Positions 1 through 7,808 of a DNA stretch of 52,274 bases are shown here, piece after piece. Both the position numbers and the translations under genes were made by a program. How positions within the stretch are numbered: the first letter of the stretch is position 1; every line of letters begins with the position of its first letter. Where the stretch lies: assembly GCF_001661915.1 (NCBI RefSeq), contig NZ_LYWY01000014.1, positions 1-52,274 on the forward strand, read 5' to 3'. The stretch is from Croceicoccus pelagius. GTDB lineage: Bacteria > Pseudomonadota > Alphaproteobacteria > Sphingomonadales > Sphingomonadaceae. The notes under the pieces are model-generated. The model worked only from the letters and a program-made list of their open reading frames with translations. It had not been told where the DNA came from and did not search any database.

Positions 1-500
1 ATCTGGCGGTTCTGCATCGACCAGCCCACCACTCGGCGGGAGTAAAGGTCGATCACCACCGCCAGATAGGCAAAGCCCTCCTGCGTCCTGATGTAGGTGA
101 TGTCGGTCACCCATGTCTTGTCGGGTGCCGCGACATCGAACTGGCGGGCCAGCGTATTGTCGACCACCCTGGATGGCTTGCCACCATAGCTGCCCGGCCT
201 GCGCTTGTAGCCGATCCTCGCTTTAATACCCGCCAGACTGGCGAGACGCGCCACGCGGTTCGGGCAGCAAGTCTCGCCCTGATCGAGCAGGTCGTCATGC
301 AGCTTGCGATAGCCATAGACCTTGCCGCTGTCTTCCCATGCCTGCCGGAGCAGCTCGGTCTGCCGAGCATCTTCCTTCGCCCGTCTGCTCAACGGGTTCT
401 TCAACCAGGCGTAGAAGCCGCTGGGCTGGATGCGCAGACACCGGCACATCGCGCGCACCGGGAACAGCGTGCGATGCTCGGCAACGAACGCGTATCTCAC
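1..500 (-). CDS. IS3-family transposase OrfB, 3' part outside window
   Basis: Reading from GTG at 500 (VRYAFVAEHRTLFPV), about 166 residues of an IS3-family OrfB (rve integrase superfamily, DDE type) are present. The N-terminal HTH_21-like part includes VYGYRKLHDDL. The catalytic core begins with TWVTDITYIRT, holding the first Asp, and AYLAVVIDLYSRRVVGW, holding the second. The third acidic residue lies beyond the window. The enzyme cuts and joins the element ends as the OrfAB fusion. OrfB looks intact as far as it is visible, while its orfA partner is deleted, so activity would need OrfA supplied by another copy. Confidence 0.85.
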   Translation of the reverse strand, partial: MRYAFVAEHRTLFPVRAMCRCLRIQPSGFYAWLKNPLSRRAKEDARQTELLRQAWEDSGKVYGYRKLHDDLLDQGETCCPNRVARLASLAGIKARIGYKRRPGSYGGKPSRVVDNTLARQFDVAAPDKTWVTDITYIRTQEGFAYLAVVIDLYSRRVVGWSMQNRQ

Positions 501-651
501 TTTGCATCCCTGGCGGAACGAAGTGGCCAAAGGTCAAATACGCGGTGGCTTTTTTTAGGATGTCGCGCTCCTCGGTCACCCGGTAGCCGCGCTCGGTGAT
601 CTGGGCCACCGCATCACGCTTGAACTCGTCGCTGAAATTAGCTTTCCCCAT
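501..651 (-). pseudogene. IS3-family OrfA, internally deleted
   Basis: The start (MGKANFSDEFKRDAV, ATG at 651) is that of an IS3-family OrfA, a DNA-binding helix-turn-helix protein that is fused to OrfB by programmed frameshifting. After ITERGYRV the protein jumps straight to TEERDILKKATAY, which in intact relatives is the leucine-zipper-like end of OrfA. The roughly 40 residues carrying the second half of the helix-turn-helix are missing. GGTG-rich sequence at both expected edges would suit a short-repeat deletion. The A7 run in CTAAAAAAAGCC (the likely -1 slippage site) is still present. With no OrfA stop, this frame runs on in the wrong phase over orfB to about 295. Confidence 0.75.
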
Positions 652-967
652 CGTCGCCTCCTGTCCTCAAATTTAGGAAAGAAGGCGTCCACAAATCTAG
701 GGGCTATTCAACTGGAGAGCGACGGCGCAATAACCCACCCCGCTCACAACGCATGTCGGAAGACAAAATTCAGCGCGAGACTCTCGCTCCGACCAGCCTC
801 GCGCCGCTACATGTAATATCCGTACAAATTTCCCAAAAAGCCGACAGTCCGCAATCGGCCCAGTTTCTGTCACCATCGCTACGACAGTGATCCCGGAAAG
901 CTTAGTACGGCGACACCTACCGATGACCTGAAAGCAACCGATAACAAGGGAGCCGGCGTCGGATCGC

Positions 968-1957
968 TTAATCGCGCTGCGGTTTCTTGGCATCCCATCG
1001 TTCAAAATGCGGCTTCAATACTTCGGGCAGCTCTTTGCAGAATTCTTCATCCAATGGGTAATGCCGCATGGCAACCCAGACTGCATCAAGCACGGCATTT
1101 CCTTGCTTGCGATCCTTGGGCTTCTTTTGCGGATCGCGCTCACGCTTTTCTGCCATCCACAGTTTCTGCAAGGCGAACCATCGCGGATCGGGAACAACCA
1201 TGCGCGCAGCTTCGCCGTCGCGTACACCAACGACGCGGTCGACCGGTCGTCCATTCAACAGCCATTCCTGTTCGGGTAGCGGTATGGGCCGAGGTCGGTC
1301 CTGCAAGACTTGTCCGCTAATGCGGCTAGGGGCCGAAAGAATTTCCACCTCGTATGCCTTGGCGTTGCGTGCCTGGAAAGGCCGCTCGGTGTTCACCGAG
1401 TAGGTCAAGTCGGCTTCTTTAAGCACTTTCCATAAGGTTGGTCGGTCCTCATCAGCCTCGATTCCGGTCAACGCCATGTCAAAATCCAGTGTTGTGTCGG
1501 GCGCATCTCGAATGAATCCATTTGCCTCCAAGGCATATGCAATCAGAGCGTTGGTGCCGACTACCATGGCCTGATGTCCAAGAAAACGAAGGCGGTCAGC
1601 TTCGCGCAGGATCTTGCCCGCCTCCGCCGGGAGCATTGGGAGACGCAGCGCGCGGTACAGGCTCGCTTGTTCCTTGAGCGCGTCCTTGCTTCCTGAAAGA
1701 CGTTCCTTGAGCTCTGCCTTCTCAGCCTTGTAAACGTCGAATTCAGCCTGCTTTTCCTGATCGAGCGGGCCCTTGCTCTTCATCGATCCGCGCCGATCTG
1801 TAACCTCATAAAGATATTCTCGACCAGAAACCTCCTTAATGCGCATGTTGTAGGGCATCTCATTCAGCGCACGCAGGGCCTCCATCCAGACCTGGTAGGT
1901 CTGCTCGAGATTGACGATCACCCTTGCCTGTTCGTCGGAAAACGGTTTGAAGTTCAT
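968..1957 (-). CDS. nucleotidyltransferase-fold protein (GSU2403/NTP_transf_8-like)
   Basis: A 329-residue soluble protein with no signal or membrane segment. Residues about 60-100 are charged and helical, possibly a coiled coil. The nucleotidyltransferase-like core follows: VVGTNALIAYALEA (G134, T135) supplies the GT/S motif, and TTLDFDMAL supplies the paired Asp (D158, D160) that would bind metal in the pol-beta/MNT fold. This combination matches the GSU2403-type family (Pfam NTP_transf_8), whose substrate is not known. Such genes often lie on accessory DNA, and the fold is shared with some toxin-antitoxin nucleotidyltransferases, but no partner gene is visible here. The ATG at 1957 is directly preceded by a TTACCCTGCA motif that recurs twice upstream, suggesting specific control. 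The gene is isolated between IS DNA and a non-coding stretch. Confidence 0.75.
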   Translation of the reverse strand: MNFKPFSDEQARVIVNLEQTYQVWMEALRALNEMPYNMRIKEVSGREYLYEVTDRRGSMKSKGPLDQEKQAEFDVYKAEKAELKERLSGSKDALKEQASLYRALRLPMLPAEAGKILREADRLRFLGHQAMVVGTNALIAYALEANGFIRDAPDTTLDFDMALTGIEADEDRPTLWKVLKEADLTYSVNTERPFQARNAKAYEVEILSAPSRISGQVLQDRPRPIPLPEQEWLLNGRPVDRVVGVRDGEAARMVVPDPRWFALQKLWMAEKRERDPQKKPKDRKQGNAVLDAVWVAMRHYPLDEEFCKELPEVLKPHFERWDAKKPQRD

Positions 1958-1960
1958 GTA

Positions 1961-2057
1961 TTACCCTGCAATCTGCGATTTCACGAAAATGCAGGGTAAA
2001 GACCGGAAATGCAAGATTTACGCAGCATCTCCTCAATTCATACGAATTGCAGGGTAA
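1961..2057. repeat. Three copies of a 10-bp motif before the nucleotidyltransferase gene
   Basis: TTACCCTGCA occurs at 1961-1970, and its reverse complement TGCAGGGTAA at 1990-1999 and 2048-2057. The start-to-start distances are 29 and 58 bp. A weaker relative (TGCAAGATTTA) lies at 2010-2020. The first copy ends three bases from the start codon at 1957, where a bound protein would block transcription or translation. This could be an operator cluster for the nucleotidyltransferase gene; what binds it is unknown. Confidence 0.5.
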
Positions 2058-2548
2058 GTTGCCTAGACCGCTCCCCAAACTTCCCCAAGCGTGGCAATCG
2101 CTCAAGAGACAGGAAAGAGGCGTTCCTCACGGGAATGACGATGCGGGCCTCCTAATTCGGATTTTCAGAAGGCCCATAGAAAGGCCCGCAAGAATTTCAA
2201 GCCAGAATGATCCGGGACTATCGATGATTCGAACGCTGGAGACCGATAGGCATTGAAAGAGAAGGGAAAAGACAAGCCGAGACAAGAATTTGGAGAACCA
2301 ATGTGAGTCCTCAAAGTATCCCATTTTTCTATGTATTTCAATGCTTTAAGCTAATGGTGCCCAGAAGAGGCATCACATTCGAAATAATTTTTTACGTCTT
2401 ATCAGATAGCTAGGAATTCGGTCGTCTCCAAAAAGCCCTCAAAAGGCCCTCAAAAGCCGTCTAATGCATTGGTTCGATGCCTTTTTCGGGACTCCAAATT
2501 CAATTTCTCCCTATGCGAGTTGGGCGACATCAATGTCAGCTTTACGCC

Positions 2549-2710
2549 CGTATTGTGTTGAAAAAGTCGGCCCCGCCGCGCCGGAGGTTAATTTCGGGCA
2601 ACAAAAATTCAGAGGGAGCTTGCCGCTTGAATCATTGTTACACTACGAGGCGTGCCAAAGTTCTAGTGTTACCGACCAAAACGGGTGGCAGAGTTTTTCA
2701 ACACAATACG
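2549..2710. repeat. Small inverted-repeat element (MITE-like or IS remnant)
   Basis: The left end reads CGTATTGTGTTGAAAAA (2549-2565). The reverse complement of the right end (2694-2710) is identical over those 17 bp, and similarity continues a few bases inward (GTCGGCC against CTCTGCC). The ends enclose about 120 bp without a reading frame. GTTGAAAAA ends are common in several transposase families, so this could be a non-autonomous derivative or a deletion relic. No clear target duplication is visible. Confidence 0.5.
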
Positions 2711-2839
2711 CCCGGATTCTGGACGTAGCCCGCGCATAGCAAGGTGCCCGAAAGCGGACCGCTTGCTTTTCTGCTCTGGCAGGCTGAGTCAATTGTGAGT
2801 GTTGGATGGAACGTTGGTCCGTAGCTTGGATCTGCTGGA

Positions 2840-3229
2840 TTAGCCTTCGCCGGCTAAGCTTTCCAATACCGGGCACCGATCATCACTGGTAGTGCCACAC
2901 TGCCTGATCAATTTTGTCAGAGCAGTTTCCATGCGCGCGAGGTCCGCCAGCTTGGCGCGGACGTTCCCGAGATGCTGTTCCGCGATTGATTGCACTTGAT
3001 CGCAATGCACATCGGGCCCCGGTGTGAGGTCGAGCAGCGCCCGCACCTCTTCAAGGGAGAAGCCGAGTTCGCGCGCACGCCGAACGAAACGCAGCCGCTC
3101 GATGTCCCGAGGACCGTAGTCGCGGTAAGCGCCCCTTCGTGGAGGCGGGTCGATGACTCCTATCCGCTCATAATATCGGATTGTCTCGATTTTGCATCCG
3201 GTCTGTTTCGATACATCACCGATTTTCAC
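2840..3229 (-). CDS. MerR-family metal-responsive regulator
   Basis: A 129-residue MerR-family activator-repressor starting with GTG at 3229. Residues 1-68 are the winged helix-turn-helix (IGDVSKQTGCKIETIRYYE, then YRDYGPRDIERLRFVRRA), followed by a long dimerisation helix. Three cysteines sit where thiol metal ligands occur: C76, C111 and C119. The first matches the conserved Cys of MerR/ZntR/CadR/PbrR, and the last two are spaced C-x7-C. It is divergent from merT and sits beside an operator of MerR type, so it most likely switches the mer-like operon with Hg(II) or a similar thiophilic ion. The sequence alone does not separate MerR from the PbrR/CadR groups, so no gene symbol is given. Confidence 0.85.
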   Translation of the reverse strand: MKIGDVSKQTGCKIETIRYYERIGVIDPPPRRGAYRDYGPRDIERLRFVRRARELGFSLEEVRALLDLTPGPDVHCDQVQSIAEQHLGNVRAKLADLARMETALTKLIRQCGTTSDDRCPVLESLAGEG

Positions 3230-3239
3230 ACGAAACCCC

Positions 3240-3270
3240 TTGAGTCTGTAGTTGCTACAGACTGTAAATA
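3240..3270 (+). promoter_or_regulatory. MerR-type promoter and operator of the mer-like operon
   Basis: A -35 element TTGAGT (3240-3245) and a -10 element TAAATA (3265-3270) are separated by 19 bp, the overlong spacing typical of MerR-controlled promoters. Between them lies a perfect dyad: AGTCTGTAG, three bases, CTACAGACT (3243-3263). It lies 11 bp from the divergent merR-like start codon, so the regulator probably also controls itself. Transcription would begin near 3277, which excludes a merT start upstream of that and supports the GTG at 3305. Confidence 0.8.
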
Positions 3271-3304
3271 ATTGCGGGAATCGGGTTTTGGAAAGGGACG
3301 ACTG

Positions 3305-3652
3305 GTGCGCAGCTTCAGCACATGGTGGAACGGATTAGCGGCGGGCAGCGGTGTCTTTGCTGCCTTCGGAGCAGCTGCTTGCTGTGCACTCCCATTGACG
3401 CTTACGTCAGTTGGTGTGGGTTCCGCGTGGCTTGGCAGCATCTCGCCTGTCGTAGCCCCCTATCGCCTCCCCCTGCTGACCCTCGCGTCGGCTCTTCTCC
3501 TCGCTGCGACCCTCCGTTTGCTCTGGCAGTTTAGGCAGGCACAAACATGCCCGGCGGACAGTGCATGCGGATCACCGACCTATCGAGCGCTGACCGCCAT
3601 AGGGATTGCCATCGGTGCTGCGCTGCTGACAGGTGCCTTCCTCTATGGCTGA
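3305..3652 (+). CDS. merT: MerT-like mercuric ion transporter
   Basis: A 115-residue inner-membrane protein, the usual MerT length, with three predicted helices. A vicinal cysteine pair, C26-C27, lies in the first helix (AAACCALPL), and a second pair, C82 and C88 (TCPADSACG), lies in the cytoplasmic loop. In MerT these pass Hg(II) inward to the reductase. The GTG start at 3305 is chosen because AAGGGA lies 6 bases upstream and because it falls after the likely transcription start. No merP is present; the next gene encodes a cysteine-rich protein and overlaps this one by 8 bases. Confidence 0.85.
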   Translation: MRSFSTWWNGLAAGSGVFAAFGAAACCALPLTLTSVGVGSAWLGSISPVVAPYRLPLLTLASALLLAATLRLLWQFRQAQTCPADSACGSPTYRALTAIGIAIGAALLTGAFLYG

Positions 3653-3857
3653 TCCGATCCTGATCTCGCGCTTGCGCTGCCCCGAATGCGGTCATGAAGA
3701 AGACATGGAAATGCCGACCAACGCCTGCATGTTCTTCTACACTTGCACGGGCTGCGGCGTGCGTCTCAAGCCGCTCCACGGCGATTGCTGCGTGTTCTGC
3801 TCCTACGGCACAGTTCGCTGTCCTCCGATACAGGAAGGGGACTGCTGCAATGGCTGA
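3645..3857 (+). CDS. GDCCVxC-type cysteine-rich protein of the mer-like operon
   Basis: A 70-residue soluble protein with 11 cysteines: a zinc-ribbon-like CPEC (12-15) and CTGC (34-37), then GDCCVFC (46-52), and a second GDCC at 65-68 near the C-terminus. It matches the small GDCCVxC domain proteins found in some mercury-resistance operons, whose role is unknown; binding or transfer of a thiophilic metal between MerT and the reductase is a reasonable inference. It starts inside the end of merT (ATGGCTGA overlap, 8 bases), and its own end overlaps the reductase start with the same ATGGCTGA sequence, so the three genes are probably translationally coupled. Confidence 0.8.
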   Translation: MADPILISRLRCPECGHEEDMEMPTNACMFFYTCTGCGVRLKPLHGDCCVFCSYGTVRCPPIQEGDCCNG

Positions 3858-5181
3858 GGCTTTCGATTTCATTGCGATCGGATCGGGAACGGCTGCGCAG
3901 GTCGCGGTCCACCAGATGGCCGACGCCGGGAAGCGTTGCGCGGTTATCGATTACAGGCCCTACGGTGGCACATGCGCGCTCCGAGGGTGCGATCCGAAAA
4001 AGATGATGGTGAGTGGAGAGGAAGCGCTCGCTGCACACAGGCGATTGAAGGGGAAGGGTATCGAAGGTTCTGTTTCGATTGACTGGGGTGACCTCCAGGC
4101 ATTCAAGCGCAGCTTCACCGACCCCGTCCCTGAAAAGCAGGAAGCTCGCTACGAGCGAAAGGGCGTCGCGACCTTCCACGGCACGGCTCGCTTCGCTGGC
4201 CCCGGCCGGATCGTGATAGGCGAGACGGAACTGTGTTTTTCCCACGCTCTTATCGCGACGGGGGCGGAGCCTCGATCACTTGGCATCGAAGGCGAGCCGT
4301 TGCTGACCCACAGCGATGCATTCCTAGAACTCGAAACCCTTCCAGATCGGATCGTATTCGTCGGCGGTGGATACATAGCTGCGGAATTTGCCCACCTCGC
4401 GGCGCGGGCAGGTGCAAAGGTGACCATCATCCAACGAGGCCGCATTCTGAAAGCCTTCGACCCTGACACGGTCGATTGGCTCATGCCGAGTTTCGACGAT
4501 CTCGGCATTGAAATCGTGGACGCCGAGGTGAACAGCGTAGCGAAGAGAGGCGGCGTTCTGACCGTCCATGCTGGCGACCGCAGGATCGAAGGGGACTTGG
4601 TGGTGCACGCTGCCGGAAGAGTCCCTGCGATCGGTTCGCTCGATCTGGGGGCGGGAGACGTCGCCTGTGACGAGGGTCGCTTGGTGCTTACCGCTCAACT
4701 ACGAAGCCAAAGCAACCCCAAAGTCTTCGCGGCGGGTGACGCTGCTGCAAATGGTCCGCCACTGACTCCGGTCTCCAGTCATGATGCCAAAGTGGTTCTT
4801 GAGAACATACTCGAAGATAGCGGCCGAGCTCCGAACTATTGTGGGGTTCCTAGTGCACTTTTCACGGAGCCGCCGGCGGCGCGGGTCGGAATGCTGGAAA
4901 GCGAGGCGCACGAGGCAGGTTTGGATTTCACGGTGAATGCTGGATCGCACCCAGGTTGGTTTTCGGCAAGGCGGCTGAACGAAGAGATCTACGGCCACAA
5001 GGTGCTGGTCGAAACTGGAACAGGACGCATCCTTGGGGCTCACCTGGTCGGCCCTGACGCTGACGAACTGATCAATATCTTCGGCTTAGCCATCCGACAT
5101 GGGCTTAATGCGGACGATATTAAATCGACTATGTTTGCTTACCCTACAGCTGCCTCCGACGCCGGATCTATGTTGGGTTGA
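3850..5181 (+). CDS. MerA-like FAD-dependent disulfide oxidoreductase
   Basis: A 443-residue class I pyridine nucleotide-disulfide oxidoreductase. Residues 7-16 (FIAIGSGTAA) begin the FAD-binding fold, the redox pair is C42/C47 (GGTCALRGCDPKK), an NAD(P)H fold follows near residue 165 (IVFVGGGYIAAEF), and FAAGDAA is the second FAD contact. The C-terminal dimerisation domain ends YPTAASDAGSMLG. Unlike classical MerA it has no N-terminal HMA domain and no C-terminal vicinal cysteine pair for handing over Hg(II). The Asp-Pro-Lys after the redox pair also differs from the usual V-P-S/T-K. Its place behind merT and the GDCC gene points to Hg(II) or another thiol-linked substrate. A general disulfide reductase remains possible. 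Confidence 0.7.
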   Translation: MAEAFDFIAIGSGTAAQVAVHQMADAGKRCAVIDYRPYGGTCALRGCDPKKMMVSGEEALAAHRRLKGKGIEGSVSIDWGDLQAFKRSFTDPVPEKQEARYERKGVATFHGTARFAGPGRIVIGETELCFSHALIATGAEPRSLGIEGEPLLTHSDAFLELETLPDRIVFVGGGYIAAEFAHLAARAGAKVTIIQRGRILKAFDPDTVDWLMPSFDDLGIEIVDAEVNSVAKRGGVLTVHAGDRRIEGDLVVHAAGRVPAIGSLDLGAGDVACDEGRLVLTAQLRSQSNPKVFAAGDAAANGPPLTPVSSHDAKVVLENILEDSGRAPNYCGVPSALFTEPPAARVGMLESEAHEAGLDFTVNAGSHPGWFSARRLNEEIYGHKVLVETGTGRILGAHLVGPDADELINIFGLAIRHGLNADDIKSTMFAYPTAASDAGSMLG

Positions 5182-5347
5182 GCAGCACCCGATCGCCGGA
5201 GTTCTCTCCATTCCAACCCAACGACTGCTTTCACACAGCGGTGTAATGCGACCAATATCCGCTCACGGGTCGCAAGCCGAATGTCCGCTATCTGCGCCTT
5301 GTCGACCAGGACCGGACTGACCACTAGCGGCCCCATCGCAGCCCAAC

Positions 5348-7085
5348 TTAGAAGTCGGCAGAGATGCTGGCTTTGATTGTGCGCGGGGTTCCTTGCAGCA
5401 GTGCGGCAGAAAAGACGTCGAACGCGCTGGCCCAGTACTTTTCGTTCGTGATATTATCGGCCGAAAGGCGGAGCGTGACCGGCGTGTCGTCCGCCGCGAA
5501 GACGTAGCGCGCACCGAGATCGATACGCGTCCAGCTATCGAGTTCGAGCGTGTTGGCGGCATCGACCCACTGCGGACCCGTGTGCACTGCACGCGCTGTG
5601 ATCGTCGCGCCAGGCACAAAGCCCAAGTCCCACTCCAAGTCTGCATTGGCGGTGTATTCGGAAACGCCAGGTACCTCGTTGCCGCTGACGAGCTTCGCAT
5701 CGGTCAGAGCTGCGCCGCCGATCAGCCTCAGGCTGGGTGTCAGATCGCCGTTGACCGTGAACTCGATGCCTTGGTGCGTCTGATCCCCGAGGTATCCGAA
5801 GCTGCCGTCGGCAAGCACACCCTCTCCCGGTCGCTCAAGGCGGTAGGCGCCGAGACCGACGAAGACATCGCCCAGTGCCAGCTTGCCTCCAACCTCGTAC
5901 TGCAGCGACTTGCGGGGCGCGAGCACCTCTCCCGGATTGCTGACGAGCGCCGGATCGAGGGGCGCTGTCGGACCTTGCTGGAGCGCCTCGATCCGGTTGC
6001 CATATAGCGACAGGCCATCGAAGGGCTTGAGGACCACGCCGATTACGGGCGTGACTGCGCTTTCATCGTATTCGGTCGCCAGGTCGCCGCCGAAATAGCT
6101 GTAGCTCTTCACATTGATGGATTGCAGGCGCAGGCCCGCCGTGACCTGCAAACGGTCTTCGATCATCCCGATCGTGTCCGATGCGAAAGCACTCCAGAGC
6201 CGCGTCCGCGAAATCGGGAAGGGATCCTCAAGGTCGCCGCCGACGAGGGCCGAAGACGGCAGTTCGACCTGCGGGGCGTCGTAGATATTGGTGGCGTAGC
6301 CGGCAAAACCAGGCCCGTAACGGAAATCATAGGCGTTGCGGTTCACCTGCCAGCTGGCATTGCCGCCGAAATTGAACTCGTGGGTGATCGCTTCGCCCAA
6401 CTTCACGCGGATGCCAGCTTCGACCGCTTCGTTATTGTCGGTCCGCGGGACGAACAGCGCCGTGCCGCTGGCAGCACCGCTACCGGCATCGAGAACGGTA
6501 ATGCCGCCGTAAATGCCTTCCTCGCGCCCGTCGCGCGCACCGGCCCTGAAGTATGCCAATGCATTGTCGGCAAGATCGTATTCCACGGCCAGCGCGCCGA
6601 AAACATCGCGCAGTTCGGTGTAGGTGAAATCCTGCGCATAGTTCGCATCGCCATCGGGAACGGCGGGGATCGTTGCGCTTCCGACGGTGACCTTCGGCCG
6701 CAAGGCGTCGATCCGGACATTCTGGAACGCCAGGTCGAGAGCTGCCCGTAGCGGGCCACTGTCATAATCGATCGCACCGCCCACGACCTGAGTGCGGCGA
6801 TCTTCACGGTCGATCGACGTTTCGCCGTCACGATAGGCTGCATTCAGGCGAACGCCCCATTCGCCGTTCTGGCCAAAGCGGCGAGCGACATCGAAGCTGC
6901 CGCCGAAGTGGGCATTCTCGCTGGCTGAAACGGTTACGCGATTGAGGTCGGTGTCTCCGGCCCTCTTGAGCTGCAGATTGACGCTTCCGCCAAGTCCCGA
7001 TCCGCCCGGTGCTGCACCGTTCAGGAAGGCGCTGGCGCCGTTGAGGACCTGGACGCTTTCAAACAGTTTTGGAGGGCGGTGCGCT
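5348..7085 (-). pseudogene. TonB-dependent siderophore receptor, 5' part deleted
   Basis: About 575 residues of an outer-membrane TonB-dependent receptor. The remnant opens inside the plug domain (PKLFESVQVLNGASAFLNG, then PGGSGLGGSVNLQLKRA), continues through the 22-strand barrel, and ends in the typical NITNEKYW...PRTIKASISADF with terminal Phe. The plug sequence resembles ferric-siderophore receptors. Signal peptide, TonB box and the first part of the plug are absent; upstream DNA instead encodes the start of a PAS protein. The barrel frame is open and well kept, which suggests a recent deletion. It cannot be exported or energised, so it is scored as a pseudogene. Confidence 0.8.
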
Positions 7086-7536
7086 TCTGCTCGTCGATAT
7101 CCGTACAAGTGCCGATCCAGCGCTGTATCTCACCCTGCTCGTTGAGGATCGGCAGCGCACGACCGATCATCCAGCGATAATCACCGCTGTGATGCCTCAG
7201 GCGATATTCAACCTCGTACGGTTCGCCGGTAGCGAGGCTGTGGTTCCATTTATTCCATGCATCGGCCTGGTCATCCTCATGAAACATCCCGGCCCATCCT
7301 TCGCCGTCGGTTGATCCGACAGGGACACCCGAGAATTCATACCAGCGCGCATTGTAATAATCGTGGGAGCCGTCGGGAAGAGTCGACCAAACCATCTGCG
7401 GCATGGTGTCGGCGAGCGCATGGAAAGCAGCTCCGGCGGATTGCAGCGCATGCTCTGTAGCCAAGGGCAAGACATCCGGCGCCGAGGAGGATTCGCGGCT
7501 GCCAAGCTGGAAATTCGTGATGACTTTTGCATTCAT
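7070..7536 (-). pseudogene. PAS-domain sensor protein, 3' part deleted
   Basis: From ATG at 7536, about 150 residues of a PAS domain are readable: FHALADTMPQMVWSTLPDG, YNARWYEFSG, VEYRLRHHSGDYRWMIGR and WIGTCTDIDEQKRTA. In relatives this PAS-PAC unit is followed by a histidine kinase of the HWE type. Here homology stops at EQKRTA, around 7085, and the DNA continues in another frame as the TonB receptor remnant. The kinase part is therefore lost, and the reading frame closes after a short unrelated tail. The join CACCGCCCTCCAAAACTG fits both genes over a few bases, suggesting microhomology. Confidence 0.75.
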
Positions 7537-7808
7537 GGCCAGCTTGTGACCTTCCCGGGATGAACAGAATCGGACCGATAGGATACCTGTCGTATCTTGT
7601 TGATTTTCAAACGCTGACGCTCATCGCACAGGTAGGATTGAGAGTAAATGCAGCGGATATCGCGAGAAGTGAGGTCCTACTTTTCGCAATACCAGATTCT
7701 CGGTCTGACTGACGGGAAGGAATTACTAGGTCCGAAATTCACCTCGGTCTCGGAGTCGAAAGCTCCATTCAGGTTTCGCCCTTCCGTAATACCGATTATC
7801 AGCCTCGC

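Larger units (their letters stand above)
1..710 (-). mobile_element. IS3-family insertion sequence, cut by window edge
   Basis: An orfA remnant and an orfB on the minus strand share the arrangement of IS3-family elements. The upstream terminus is probably at 710, where the minus strand starts TGAATAGCCCC; TG(A)-type ends and an orfA start about 60 bp inside are usual for the family. The other terminus lies before position 1, so neither the paired inverted repeat nor the target duplication can be checked. OrfA has lost its middle part, so this copy is probably no longer self-mobile even if orfB is whole outside the window. Confidence 0.85.
1958..2839. other. Non-coding stretch between nucleotidyltransferase and merR genes
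   Basis: No convincing gene was found in about 880 bp. Apart from the 10-bp motif cluster near 1961-2057 and the inverted-repeat element at 2549-2710, it holds a short tandem CCCTCAAAAG duplication near 2434-2457. The base composition is more AT-rich than the surrounding genes, especially around 2270-2420, as in decayed or recently joined DNA. A GATTCGAAC string near 2223 recalls a tRNA T-loop, but no cloverleaf can be drawn around it. Confidence 0.5.

Noticed and set aside
697-1005. 102-residue minus-strand frame near the IS3 end
   Set aside because: It crosses the IS end and overlaps the end of the nucleotidyltransferase gene, with no known motif and no ribosome site.
2215-2245. tRNA-like T-loop (GATTCGAAC) in the non-coding stretch
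   Set aside because: No acceptor stem or anticodon arm can be folded around it on either strand.
3694-3849. Longer N-terminus for the MerA-like protein (possible metal-binding domain)
   Set aside because: The extra codons overlap the GDCC gene in another frame and show no HMA motif; ATG at 3850 has the same overlap pattern as the previous junction.
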